64,000 bases of DNA from QHXQ01 sp036389395 (GTDB taxonomy: Bacteria; Acidobacteriota; Blastocatellia; Pyrinomonadales; Pyrinomonadaceae), in the NCBI GenBank assembly GCA_036389395.1, contig DASVPY010000062.1, positions 1-64,000 on the forward strand, written 5' to 3'. Under the pieces are notes generated by a model. That model was not told where the DNA came from. It did not search any database and was given only the letters and a program-made list of their open reading frames with translations. Positions within the stretch are counted from its first letter, which is position 1; each line of letters opens with the position of its first letter. This document shows, piece by piece, positions 1 to 7,570 of the stretch. Position numbers and translations under genes: made by a program.

Positions 1-2
1 GC

Positions 3-605
3 GTCTCGAACCCGGCGGTGGCGAGCGTGGACGAGTACGGGTTCGGCACGGCGCTCGCGCCGGGCGCGACGTGGATTCAGCCGCGCTGGTACGCCTACGA
101 GTGGGACACGCCCTTCGCGGAGGTCTGCCGCCTCGCGCCCAAACTCGTCTCCGCCTTCGCCCTCTGCGACGTGCTGCCCATGCCTAAAATTACCGACTTA
201 GACGTAACCATACTTAACCCAGCGCCGGGCACACGACCCGGCTCGATCCCGGACGTAGCGGAGTGCGGTAAGTTCCAAATCAAAGTCAAATACTACATCG
301 GCATTACCCCCACTCAGGATCATGAACTTCGTCTGACCGGCATCATCTCAGAGGATGCTATTTACCTGCCGGACGAGAGCACGATACGAACGGTCAGCAG
401 TGACAGTAGAAGAGTCAACTTTGAGGCGGTAGCTACATACCGAATGATGAATCGCCTGGCCGGTTCTGACACCGCGCATACCGGGCAGACGACGTACACA
501 GCCCAGTTGATCTGGGCCGACCGGGTGGATACCCGCCGGTGCGAAGACGGGGTTACGTGCATCCCGGTCAGAAATACCATCTCAGGCACCGGCCCCTGTC
601 CATAA
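3..605 (+). CDS. C-terminal part of a cassette-bearing protein, unknown function (5' end outside window)
   Basis: The reading frame is open at the left edge, so this is probably the 3' end of a longer gene; a GTG at 18 could also start it. The first ~50 visible codons are the conserved cassette described at 18-158, rich in Trp and Tyr and with almost all codons ending in G or C. After the shared LVSAF the sequence changes abruptly to a lower-GC tail of about 150 residues that looks beta-rich and ends in Cys-Pro. The tail has no family I recognise. A secreted protein starts 23 bp after the stop codon. The abrupt change in codon use at the cassette/tail border suggests the tail was acquired separately. 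The function is unknown. Confidence 0.55.
   Translation, partial: VSNPAVASVDEYGFGTALAPGATWIQPRWYAYEWDTPFAEVCRLAPKLVSAFALCDVLPMPKITDLDVTILNPAPGTRPGSIPDVAECGKFQIKVKYYIGITPTQDHELRLTGIISEDAIYLPDESTIRTVSSDSRRVNFEAVATYRMMNRLAGSDTAHTGQTTYTAQLIWADRVDTRRCEDGVTCIPVRNTISGTGPCP
18..158 (+). repeat. Coding cassette repeat, copy 1
   Basis: First of three ~135-bp near-identical segments (others at 1240-1377 and 2348-2479). In the plus frame it reads roughly DEYGFGTALAPGATW, then Trp/Tyr-rich residues, ending in RLAPKLVSAF. Differences between copies fall mostly at third codon positions or are conservative, which supports selection on the encoded peptide. Confidence 0.85.
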
Positions 606-628
606 GTGAACGGCAGGTTGGAGGCGTT

Positions 629-1219
629 ATGCTAAAGGGAATTTGGCTCCTTGTCTTCTGTCTTGCTTTTCCACAGACAGCAGCCGAGCAGCCCGTGGTC
701 AACCGGCTCTACGCGACGACCCCGCACGACGCGAGTCTTATCTACACATACGCAGGCCGCGCCTTCCCTGAAGGCAAGCCGGTGCAAACCGGGGCGGTAG
801 AATGCTTTGTCTCCCGGCTGAAGGAAACAGGTCTGTTTACAGACGTTGCGGTTAGCTTCAGGCTCGTGGACGAGGGTAAGAACGTTGACGTGTATATTGA
901 CCCAAAGTGGAATCCCAGATGGGAGAATTTCGTCGTGGATGAGATCGTTATTGACGATGCTCCCGGTCTCGATAAGGGGAAACTACGGGCGCAGTTGACA
1001 AGCGTTGGGCTTCAGCCGGGCGCAACCTTCGCGCAGCTACCCTTCTCAAAGGTCAAAGCTGCAATCGAGAGTGTAACTCGCCAGGCAAACAGGGACGAGA
1101 CAGATACTGATGATGCTAACGAGAGGGTGCTGCTTGCACACTCTTATAGTATAAGGATGATTGCACCGGAGAGACTCGTGTTTGAAATATCATGGGGACA
1201 AAATACCTTTTGCCTGTGA
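629..1219 (+). CDS. Secreted protein with POTRA-like region, unknown function
   Basis: A 196-residue protein starting at ATG 629, with GGAGG about five bases upstream. Residues 1-20 form a signal peptide (hydrophobic LLVFCLAF, then AA before Glu-Gln). The middle contains a segment with LKETGLFTDVAVSF followed by a dense run of acidic beta-strands, which resembles the pattern of POTRA domains of BamA/TamA-type outer-membrane proteins. The resemblance is judged by eye and no transmembrane barrel follows. Codon use is AT-richer than in the housekeeping genes. It lies between cassette copies 1 and 2, so it may be functionally paired with the upstream cassette-bearing protein. It could equally be an unrelated passenger. 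Confidence 0.6.
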   Translation: MLKGIWLLVFCLAFPQTAAEQPVVNRLYATTPHDASLIYTYAGRAFPEGKPVQTGAVECFVSRLKETGLFTDVAVSFRLVDEGKNVDVYIDPKWNPRWENFVVDEIVIDDAPGLDKGKLRAQLTSVGLQPGATFAQLPFSKVKAAIESVTRQANRDETDTDDANERVLLAHSYSIRMIAPERLVFEISWGQNTFCL

Positions 1220-1230
1220 TTTAATCGTCA

Positions 1231-1712
1231 GTGCAATCTGCCAGCGTGGACGCTTACGGGTTCGGGGAGGCGCTCGCGCCCGGCGCGACCTGGATTCAGC
1301 CGCGCTGGTACGCCTACGAGTGGGACACGCCCTTCGCCGAGGTCTGCCGCCTCGCGCCCAGGCTCGTCTCAGCCTTCATGGAGAAGAAATCTGTGACCAG
1401 GGAAAGGTTTTCCGAGTCACCGCCCATTTCCGGGTCCCGGATGACGCAATAGCACTCTCGGAAGAGCGTACCGAGGTAAAGGTTTTCGGTGAACCGCCCA
1501 ACACCAATAACTACAGAATTCAAGGTTGGACTTTCGCCAACGCGCATTTATCCTCTAACCCCAAAACCGCCGACATCATCATTAGCCTTTACCGGCGGCC
1601 CGGATTGCCTACCCCTGAGGTGCCGTATGAGACAATCGTCGTGACGGTTGCAGGCGACTTCGCGTTTCGCGGTTTCAGCGGTACGGCAAACATTAAGATC
1701 ACCTGTCCGTAA
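1231..1712 (+). pseudogene. Cassette copy 2 plus out-of-frame tail (broken or orphan gene)
   Basis: A GTG at 1231 opens a frame through the second cassette (to 1377) that ends at a TAG at 1450-1452. A beta-rich tail of about 110 residues, ending in Cys-Pro like the tail of the first gene, lies in another frame from about 1380 to 1712 (FRVTAHFRVPDD, then YRIQGWTFANAH). Joining cassette and tail needs a frameshift near 1378. The arrangement parallels the gene at 3-605, so this looks like a displaced copy that has lost its frame. Alternatives are programmed frameshifting or a sequencing error. The tail has lower GC than the cassette. Confidence 0.5.
1240..1377 (+). repeat. Coding cassette repeat, copy 2
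   Basis: Second copy of the cassette at 18-158. Relative to copy 1 it has Glu to Ala, Thr to Glu and Lys to Arg changes plus several synonymous third-position changes. Similarity stops after the shared GCCTTC, exactly as in copy 1. Confidence 0.85.
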
Positions 1713-1730
1713 TGATGAGGAGGTGGAGGC

Positions 1731-2291
1731 TTGCGCCAAGTCATTGTCTTGTTGTCCCTTGCGCTCGTCTACGGTGCGCCCCCTGCCAGTGGACAAGCAC
1801 CGCCGCGGGCTGGCAATGAAGGGTTCGTTGTGCCGAGTGAGATCGTGTTGCCAGTCATTGCCTCCCAGCCCGACTGCCCGCTTAAGTTCGAGGAGGTGAA
1901 ACACGTTAAGTTTCTTGCCGGCGGTTCAAGCGATGTGTATCGCTTAGTAAACCGTGGGATGAAATCGATCCGCGCTTTCACGGTGGCGGCGGTTTCCTCT
2001 AACGGTACGGGCTGGTTGAGTTCTTGGCCGCATAGATTGTCAGAAAAACCGCTTCTGCCGGGCGAGACATTTCCGCGGCCAGACGATGCCGGTGAAGTGA
2101 AGCTCGTACCGCCGACGGAGAAGCTAACGGCCTCACTGCCGCGGGTGATGCAAGGGGTAAATGTACTCATAGTTGTGCGCGTGGAATACGCTGATGGCTC
2201 TGTCTATGAGAATGAGTCGGCGTATCGGGCACTTCAAGCCTATTTTACCAAACTAGCCCGCTCGTTAGAGGCAAAAGAGGGACGCCCCTGA
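1731..2291 (+). CDS. Secreted protein, unknown function
   Basis: A 186-residue protein starting at TTG 1731. The long Shine-Dalgarno-like AGGAGGTGGAGG immediately upstream supports this start. Residues 1-22 are a signal peptide ending near ASG-QAPP. The mature part is predicted beta-rich, with a single Cys near residue 48 and a charged C-terminal helix. I do not recognise a family. It follows the tail of cassette unit 2 by 18 bp, in the position the POTRA-like gene has after unit 1, so the array repeats the order cassette, tail, secreted protein. Codon use is less GC-biased than in the flanking kinase gene, consistent with acquisition. Confidence 0.65.
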   Translation: MRQVIVLLSLALVYGAPPASGQAPPRAGNEGFVVPSEIVLPVIASQPDCPLKFEEVKHVKFLAGGSSDVYRLVNRGMKSIRAFTVAAVSSNGTGWLSSWPHRLSEKPLLPGETFPRPDDAGEVKLVPPTEKLTASLPRVMQGVNVLIVVRVEYADGSVYENESAYRALQAYFTKLARSLEAKEGRP

Positions 2292-2347
2292 GCGCCCCGG
2301 CAGCACATAACCGCTTGACCAGTCGCGCTGAGCAGGCCCAACCGACG

Positions 2348-2479
2348 GTGGCGGGCGTGGGCGAGTACGGGTTCGGCACGGCGCTCGCGCCGGGCGCGAC
2401 CTGGATTCAGCCGCGCTGGTACGCCTACGAGTGGGACACGCCCTTCGCCGAGGTCTGCCGCCTCGCGCCCAAACTCGTC
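2348..2479 (+). repeat. Coding cassette repeat, copy 3 (tail-less)
   Basis: Third cassette copy. It matches copy 1 up to CTCGTC and then ends four bases before the stop codon (minus strand) of the kinase gene at 2484. No tail gene follows, so this is a bare remnant. The frame reads a few Arg-rich codons into the reverse strand of the kinase gene and stops. Confidence 0.85.
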
Positions 2480-2483
2480 AGTC

Positions 2484-5132
2484 TTAACCGGCGCGGCCGG
2501 CGAGGGCGGCGAGGGCGTTGACGAGGGCGGCGGGTTCGACGGGCTTGGGGAGGTGCGCCTCGTAGCCGGCGGCGCGCGCCTGCTCGCTGTCCTCCGTGCG
2601 CGCGTAGGCCGTCAGGGCGAGGGCCGGCGTGTGCTCGCCGCGCAGCGATTCGTAGTCGCGCAGTTGGCGGATCAGATCGTAGCCGTCCGTGCCCGGCATC
2701 CCGATGTCCGAGAGCAGCAAGTCGTAGCGTGTGCGCTTCAACTCGGCGAGCGCCGCCGCCGCGTCGCCCGCGGCCTCGGCCTGCGCGCCGTGCCGCGCCA
2801 GCAGCAGCAGCAGGTAGTCGCGCGTGTCTTTGTCGTCGTCCACGACGAGGACGCGCAGACCCGCGAGCGACGGCGTGTCGGCGGCAACGGGCGCGGGTAC
2901 GACCGCAGCCGACGGCGGCGCGTCGTCGCCCGCCGCGGCTTGCAGCGGCAGCGCCACGGTGAAGCGCGCGCCCTGCCCTTCGCCCGCGCTCTCGGCCTCG
3001 ACCTGTCCGCCGTGCAGCTCGACCAAATGACGCACGATGGCTAACCCCAGCCCCAGCCCGCCGTGGCTGCGGCTCGTGGACTGATCGGCCTGGCGGAAGC
3101 GCTCGAAGACGTAAGGCAGGAACTCCGGCGCGATGCCGACGCCCGTGTCGCTGACGACGAGGCGCGCGTGCCCGTCGCGGCGCGCGAGCCGCACCTCGAC
3201 GCGCCCGCCCGGCGGCGTGAACTTGACGGCGTTCGTCAGCAGGTTCCAGACCACCTGCTGCAAGCGCGCCGCGTCGCCCGTCACCGCCAACTCGGCCGCG
3301 TCGTAGTCGGCGTGCAGGCTGATCTCCTTGGCCTCGGCCGCGAGCCGCACGGAATCGAGCACCGAATGGACGACGGGCACGAGATCGACCGTCGCCTGCT
3401 CCAGCCGCAAGCGGCCCGTGATGATGCGCGAGATGTCGAGCAGGTCTTCGATCAACTGCGCCTGCGCGCGCGCGTTGCGCTCGATGACGGTGACGGCGTG
3501 CCGGCTCGCGGGCGCGTCCATGCCGTCGCCGCGCAGCAGCCGCGCCCAGCCGAGGATGGCCGTCAGGGGCGTGCGCAGCTCGTGCGAGACGGTGGCGAGG
3601 AACTCGTCCTTCGTGCGCGAGGCGGCCTCGGCCTGCACGCGCAGCGCCTGCTCGCGCCGGAGCAACTCTTCGCGCTCCGACTCGACGCGCTTGCGCTCCG
3701 TGATGTCCTCGTGGACGCAGACCCAGAACTGCTGCGCGCCGACGTGGAGCGCGGTGATGCGCGCGAACGTCTGGAACTGCGTGCCGTCCTTCTTGCGGTT
3801 CTCGCGCTCGCCGTACCACGCGCCGCGCGCGCGCAACTGCGTGATCACCTCCGCGAAGCGGCGCTCGTTCTCCGGCGCGGGGTAGGCGTTCAAGACGGTC
3901 ACGTGCTGCCCCGTCAGCTCGCCCGGCTCGTAGCCGAACATCATGTCCTCGGCCGGGTTCGTGTAGCGGATGTAGCCCTGCTCGTCGGCCACGCAGACGC
4001 CCTCGGCCATGCTGGTGAGCACGCGCGCTTGCAGTTGCAACTCTTCGTCGGCCTGCCTGCGCGCGGTCACGTCGCGGGCGATGGTCGAAACGCCGACGAC
4101 CTGCCCCGACGCGTCCGTGAGCGGCGAGATGGTGAGCGACACGTGGAGGCGCGTGCCGTCCTTGCGCTGGCGCACCGTCTCGAAGTGGGCGAGGCGCTCG
4201 CCGGCCCGCAGCCGCGCGAGGATGCCCGGCAGCTCGTCCGGCCGCTCCGGCGGGATCAGGAGCGCGACGCTCTGGCCCACGGCCTCCGCGGCCGTGTAGC
4301 CGTACATGCGCTCGGCCGCCGCGTTCCAACTCGTGATCACGCCGTCGAGCGTCTTGCCGAAGATCGCGTCGTCGGACGACGCGACGATGGCGGCGAGTTG
4401 CGCGCGCGTCAACGCCTGCCGCCGCTGCTCGGTCGCGTCGCGAAAGACGAGCACGACGCCCGTGTTCACGCCCGCGGCGCGGATCGGCGCGGCGCTGTCC
4501 TCGATGGGCCGCTCCGTGCCGTCGCGCGCGACGAGTACGGTGTGGTTCGCCAGCCCCACCACCTGCCCCGAGCGCAGGACGTGAGTCACGGGGCTTTCGA
4601 CCTCGGCGCGCGTCTCCTCGTTGATGATGTGGAAGACCTCGCCCAAGGAGCGCCCGCGCGCCTCGCGCTCGCCCCAGCCGGTCAAACGCTCGGCCACGGC
4701 GTTCATGAAGATGACCTGGCCCGCCATGTCCGTGGCGACGACGGCGTCGCCGATGCTGCGCAGCGTCGTGTCGAGCCAGCGGCGGTTGCGCTCGGCCTCG
4801 GCCTCTGCGCGGCGGCGGGCCGTGGCGAGGGCGTTGATGAGCAGCGCGACGAAGACGAAGACGCCGAGGCGCAGCCACTCGACGGGATCGAGGAGGAAAG
4901 TGTACGCAGGGTGCAGGAAGAAGTAGGCACTGGCGAGGGCCGAGAGCGCGGTGGCGACGAGGCCGGGGCGCAGCCCGCCGTACCAGACGCTGACCGCGAC
5001 GGCGACGAAATAGAAGATGAAGACGGCGCGCTCGGCGACCTTCGGGATGAACAGGGTCACGACGGTGGCCAGCGCCACGCTCGTCACGGCGACGCCGTAA
5101 CGCACCAGCGCTGGTCGAGGGGCCTCCAACAT
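2484..5132 (-). CDS. Hybrid sensor histidine kinase (membrane domain, three PAS, HisKA, HATPase, REC)
   Basis: An 882-residue membrane-bound hybrid kinase. Residues 10-105 hold four hydrophobic segments in the style of the KdpD-type DUF4118 domain. PAS domains lie at about 118-235, 245-360 and 370-482, the second and third ending in typical PAC sequences (IARDVTARR, HEDITERK). The phosphorylated His is H517 in SHELRTP. The ATPase domain has N-box NLLTNAVKF (630-638), G1 DTGVGI and G2 GLGLGLAI. A receiver domain fills 758-880 with DDD at 765-767, acceptor D809 and Lys in LPKPV. No DNA-binding output or partner regulator adjoins it, so phosphotransfer probably goes to a protein encoded elsewhere. 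The ligand is unknown. It follows rsmA after a 247-bp gap with a hairpin repeat. Confidence 0.93.
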   Translation of the reverse strand: MLEAPRPALVRYGVAVTSVALATVVTLFIPKVAERAVFIFYFVAVAVSVWYGGLRPGLVATALSALASAYFFLHPAYTFLLDPVEWLRLGVFVFVALLINALATARRRAEAEAERNRRWLDTTLRSIGDAVVATDMAGQVIFMNAVAERLTGWGEREARGRSLGEVFHIINEETRAEVESPVTHVLRSGQVVGLANHTVLVARDGTERPIEDSAAPIRAAGVNTGVVLVFRDATEQRRQALTRAQLAAIVASSDDAIFGKTLDGVITSWNAAAERMYGYTAAEAVGQSVALLIPPERPDELPGILARLRAGERLAHFETVRQRKDGTRLHVSLTISPLTDASGQVVGVSTIARDVTARRQADEELQLQARVLTSMAEGVCVADEQGYIRYTNPAEDMMFGYEPGELTGQHVTVLNAYPAPENERRFAEVITQLRARGAWYGERENRKKDGTQFQTFARITALHVGAQQFWVCVHEDITERKRVESEREELLRREQALRVQAEAASRTKDEFLATVSHELRTPLTAILGWARLLRGDGMDAPASRHAVTVIERNARAQAQLIEDLLDISRIITGRLRLEQATVDLVPVVHSVLDSVRLAAEAKEISLHADYDAAELAVTGDAARLQQVVWNLLTNAVKFTPPGGRVEVRLARRDGHARLVVSDTGVGIAPEFLPYVFERFRQADQSTSRSHGGLGLGLAIVRHLVELHGGQVEAESAGEGQGARFTVALPLQAAAGDDAPPSAAVVPAPVAADTPSLAGLRVLVVDDDKDTRDYLLLLLARHGAQAEAAGDAAAALAELKRTRYDLLLSDIGMPGTDGYDLIRQLRDYESLRGEHTPALALTAYARTEDSEQARAAGYEAHLPKPVEPAALVNALAALAGRAG

Positions 5133-5260
5133 CTGTCCGACTCCCTTAGCTCAACAACGAGGCAGGATGAACGACGCCGGCCGCCAAGGTAAGAGACACG
5201 CACGGCCCGGCCGTGCGCAGCTTAAAACCTTTTCGCAACGGCGGCAAGGGAGGGAAGAAC

Positions 5261-5384
5261 AGTAGGCAGTAGGCAGAAGCCAGGAGCCAGTAGGGAGACG
5301 GTCGAGAACGCGGCAGCAGAGAGTCCGGCCTTAACGAAAGGCCGGCCTTTCATCCTGGCTTCTGGCTTCTGGCTTCTGCCTACT
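5261..5384. repeat. Hairpin word-repeat, family A (AGGCAGAAGCCAGGAGCCAG)
   Basis: Purine-strand words (GTAGGCA, GAAGCCAG, GAGCCAG) at 5261-5290 are answered by reverse-complement words at 5354-5384. The 16-bp arms 5268-5283 and 5369-5384 match exactly. The right arm contains the rsmA stop codon (5380-5382). Inside the loop a second hairpin (5325-5332 with 5338-5345, loop AACGA) may act as a terminator, though no T-run follows. Confidence 0.8.
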
Positions 5385-6192
5385 TCCCTTCCAGCCCTTC
5401 CACCAGGCGCGCCCACTCGGCGATGGTGAGCGTCTCGGCGCGGCGTTGGGGGTCGAGGTCGGCGGCGGCGAGGAGGGCGGCCGCGCCGCCGCGCTCGTTG
5501 ACGCGCGCGGCGAGGGGCGCGGGCGCGTGGCGCAGGTTGTTGAGGATCGTCTTGCGCCGCTGCATGAAGCCGGCGCTGACGAGCGCCCACAGCAGCGACT
5601 CGTCCGCCGCGGCCACGGCCGCGTGCGTGCGCGCGCGCAGGCGCACGACCGTGCTCCAGACCTTCGGCGCGGGCCGGAACGCGCCGGGCGCAACGTCGAA
5701 CAGTGCCTCCGCCTCGCAGTAGGCTTCGACCAGCACGGAGAGGTAGCCGCGCTCGGCCGCGCCCGGCGGCGCGCAGAGCCGCGCGACCACCTCGCGCTGC
5801 AACATCAGCACCATCTCCGGCACGCACGCGCGCGCCGCGATCAGCCTTTGCAGGATGGCCGTCGAGACGTTGTAAGGCAGGTTCGCCACCACGCGCGCCG
5901 ACGCGGCCGGCGCGCGGATCGCGCAGTAGTCAACCTCCAGCGCGTCGCCCTCGACAAGCGTGAAGTTCGCGCTCGCGCCGAAGCGCGCGCGCAACTCCGC
6001 GAACAGATCGCGATCAAACTCGACCGCGACGACGCGCCCCGCACGCGCCAGCAGCCCCGCCGTCAACGCGCCCCGCCCCGGCCCGATCTCTATGACCGTC
6101 TCGTCCGCGCGCGGCCCCAGCGCCGCCACGATCCGCGCCGCCACCCGCCCGTCCACGAGAAAGTTCTGGCCGAGACTCTTCTTCGCACGCAT
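5380..6192 (-). CDS. rsmA: 16S rRNA (adenine1518-N6/adenine1519-N6)-dimethyltransferase
   Basis: A 270-residue KsgA/RsmA enzyme. It dimethylates two adjacent adenines in the 3' terminal helix of 16S rRNA late in 30S assembly, using S-adenosylmethionine. It begins MRAKKSLGQNFL, the hallmark N-terminus. SAM-binding motif IGPGRGALT lies at about 36-44, the acidic end of the second strand is VEFDRDL, and catalytic motif IV is NLPYNVS near residue 105. Length is normal for the family. It lies 162 bp after ribD; the hairpin repeat at 6197-6365 fills its leader and another repeat arm overlaps its stop codon. Product assignment is secure. Confidence 0.96.
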   Translation of the reverse strand: MRAKKSLGQNFLVDGRVAARIVAALGPRADETVIEIGPGRGALTAGLLARAGRVVAVEFDRDLFAELRARFGASANFTLVEGDALEVDYCAIRAPAASARVVANLPYNVSTAILQRLIAARACVPEMVLMLQREVVARLCAPPGAAERGYLSVLVEAYCEAEALFDVAPGAFRPAPKVWSTVVRLRARTHAAVAAADESLLWALVSAGFMQRRKTILNNLRHAPAPLAARVNERGGAAALLAAADLDPQRRAETLTIAEWARLVEGLEGK

Positions 6193-6196
6193 AAAG

Positions 6197-6365
6197 GCAG
6201 AGGTTAGATGTCAGATGTTAGATGTTAGTCAGCGTTCGATGGCCAAAGTCCACAGTTCCACGTCCAAAGTTCAATGTCAAAAGTTAGAGGTCTGCCGCAC
6301 GTTGGACTTTAGACCTTAGACATTGGACTTCCACTGACATCTAACATCTGACATCTAACCTCTGC
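6197..6365. repeat. Hairpin word-repeat, family TTAGATGTCAGA
   Basis: Inverted repeat with perfect 29-bp arms at 6197-6225 and 6337-6365, built from the words TTAGATGT and CAGATGT. The loop holds a second set of words (CAAAGTCCA, CCAAAGTTCA) with their own partial complements (TGGACTTTAGA). The right arm contains the ribD stop codon (6355-6357). The left arm begins five bases from the rsmA start codon. Confidence 0.85.
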
Positions 6366-7470
6366 TTTCAAGGTAGCCCGTGATTTCAACGTCGTCGCCG
6401 TGGCGCGTGATCTCTGTGGCGCGAAGACGTGTGGCGTGGGCGAGGAGTTGCGCGCCCGTGCCGGCGATGGCGGGGGGCGCGGCGCGGCCGCCGATGAGGA
6501 GCGGGGCGATGAAGACGCTGACCTTGTCGAGCAGTTGCGCGTCGAGGAAGAGACCGGCGACGGTCGCGCCGCCTTCGACGAGCAGGCTGTGGAGACCGCG
6601 CCGGTAGAGCGCGTCGAGCACGGCGCGCAGGTCGCGCCCGCCGCCCGCGAGCCGCAGCACTTCGACGCCGCGCGCCGCGAGCGCCGCCGCGCTGCGTTCG
6701 TCCGCCGCTTCGTCTGTGAAGACGACGACGGGCGCGGCCGCCGTCGTCTGCGCGAGTTGCGACTGTGGCGAGAGTTCCAGGCGGTCGTCCAAGACGACGC
6801 GCGCGAGCGGGCGGTGGCGGGGCAGTTCGGAGCGATCCGTGAGCAACGGGTCGTCGGCGCGCGCCGTGCCCGCGCCGACGAGGATGGCGTCGTACTCGTG
6901 GCGCAGCAGGTGGACGCGTGCGCGCGCGGCCGCTCCCGTGATCCAGCGCGCGTCGCCGGTGCGCGTGGCGATGCGCCCGTCGAGCGAGCAGGCCAGTTTC
7001 AGATGCACGAAGGGCCTGGCGCGGCGCATGGCGTGGACGTACTTCTCGTTGAGCCGGGTCGCTTCGGCGGCCAGCAGTCCGGTCTCGACGCGGACGCCCG
7101 CGGCTTCGAGCGCCGCGAAGCCGCGCCCGGAGACGAGCGGGTTCGGGTCTTCAATCGGCGCGACGACGCGTGCGACGCCGGCCGCGATCAAAGCCTCCGT
7201 GCAAGGTGGCGTGCGCCCCTGGTGCGCGTGCGGTTCGAGCGTGACGTAGGCGGTCGCGCCGAGCGCGCGCGTGCCCGCCTGTTCGAGCGCCAGCGTCTCG
7301 GCGTGCTTCACGCCCGCCGCCAGGTAGCAGCCCTCGCCGACCACCGCGCCGCGCGCGTCCGCGACGACGCACCCGACCAGCGGACTCGGACTCACCTGCC
7401 CCGCGCCCCGCGCCGCCAACGCAAGCGCGCGCCGCATCAGACGCTCGTCGGAATCGAGTTCAAGGTTCAA
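6355..7470 (-). CDS. ribD: Bifunctional riboflavin biosynthesis deaminase/reductase
   Basis: A 371-residue RibD. The N-terminal half deaminates diaminohydroxyphosphoribosylaminopyrimidine and the C-terminal half reduces the ribosyl side chain with NADPH, the second and third steps of riboflavin synthesis. The deaminase has HAE at 56-58 and RTPPC ending at C90. The position that is normally the first zinc Cys (EPC) reads EPH, so His81 replaces it. The reductase domain (about 150-365) has LKLACSLDGRIAT and a Gly-rich LLVEGGATVAG. The chosen TTG start lies inside the word repeat at 7458-7570; the next in-frame ATG is at residue 12. Family members usually have only a few residues before that methionine, so TTG or a nearby codon is plausible. 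Confidence 0.93.
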   Translation of the reverse strand: MNLELDSDERLMRRALALAARGAGQVSPSPLVGCVVADARGAVVGEGCYLAAGVKHAETLALEQAGTRALGATAYVTLEPHAHQGRTPPCTEALIAAGVARVVAPIEDPNPLVSGRGFAALEAAGVRVETGLLAAEATRLNEKYVHAMRRARPFVHLKLACSLDGRIATRTGDARWITGAAARARVHLLRHEYDAILVGAGTARADDPLLTDRSELPRHRPLARVVLDDRLELSPQSQLAQTTAAAPVVVFTDEAADERSAAALAARGVEVLRLAGGGRDLRAVLDALYRRGLHSLLVEGGATVAGLFLDAQLLDKVSVFIAPLLIGGRAAPPAIAGTGAQLLAHATRLRATEITRHGDDVEITGYLESRG

Positions 7471-7570
7471 CGTTCAAGGTTCAAGGTTCAAAGAAAGTTC
7501 AAGGTTCAACGTTCAAGGTTCAAGGTTGGCTGCGCGCCGAACCTTGAACTTTGAACCTTGAACTTTGAAC
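7458..7570. repeat. Hairpin word-repeat, family GTTCAAGGTTCAA
   Basis: About nine copies of the words GTTCAAG/GTTCAAC run from 7458 to 7527. After a short loop, 7540-7570 carries the complement words (CCTTGAACTTTGAA). The segment fills the gap between ftsY and ribD. The putative ribD TTG start is one of the repeat words, and the repeat ends exactly where the ftsY stop codon begins. Confidence 0.85.

Noticed and set aside
1161..1380. Coding use of the frame upstream of the unit-2 tail.
   Set aside because: It is the out-of-frame, Arg-rich reading of cassette copy 2; only the part after about 1380 looks coding.
3..2291. A classic toxin-immunity array.
   Set aside because: No toxin domain is recognisable in the tails, and the accompanying genes encode exported proteins, unlike typical cytoplasmic immunity proteins; kept only as an analogy.
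2425..5192. Long open frames in other frames over the sensor kinase gene (about 700-820 codons).
   Set aside because: They are Arg/Ala-rich shadows created by the GC-ending codons of the kinase gene; the kinase frame has complete PAS, HisKA, ATPase and receiver motifs.
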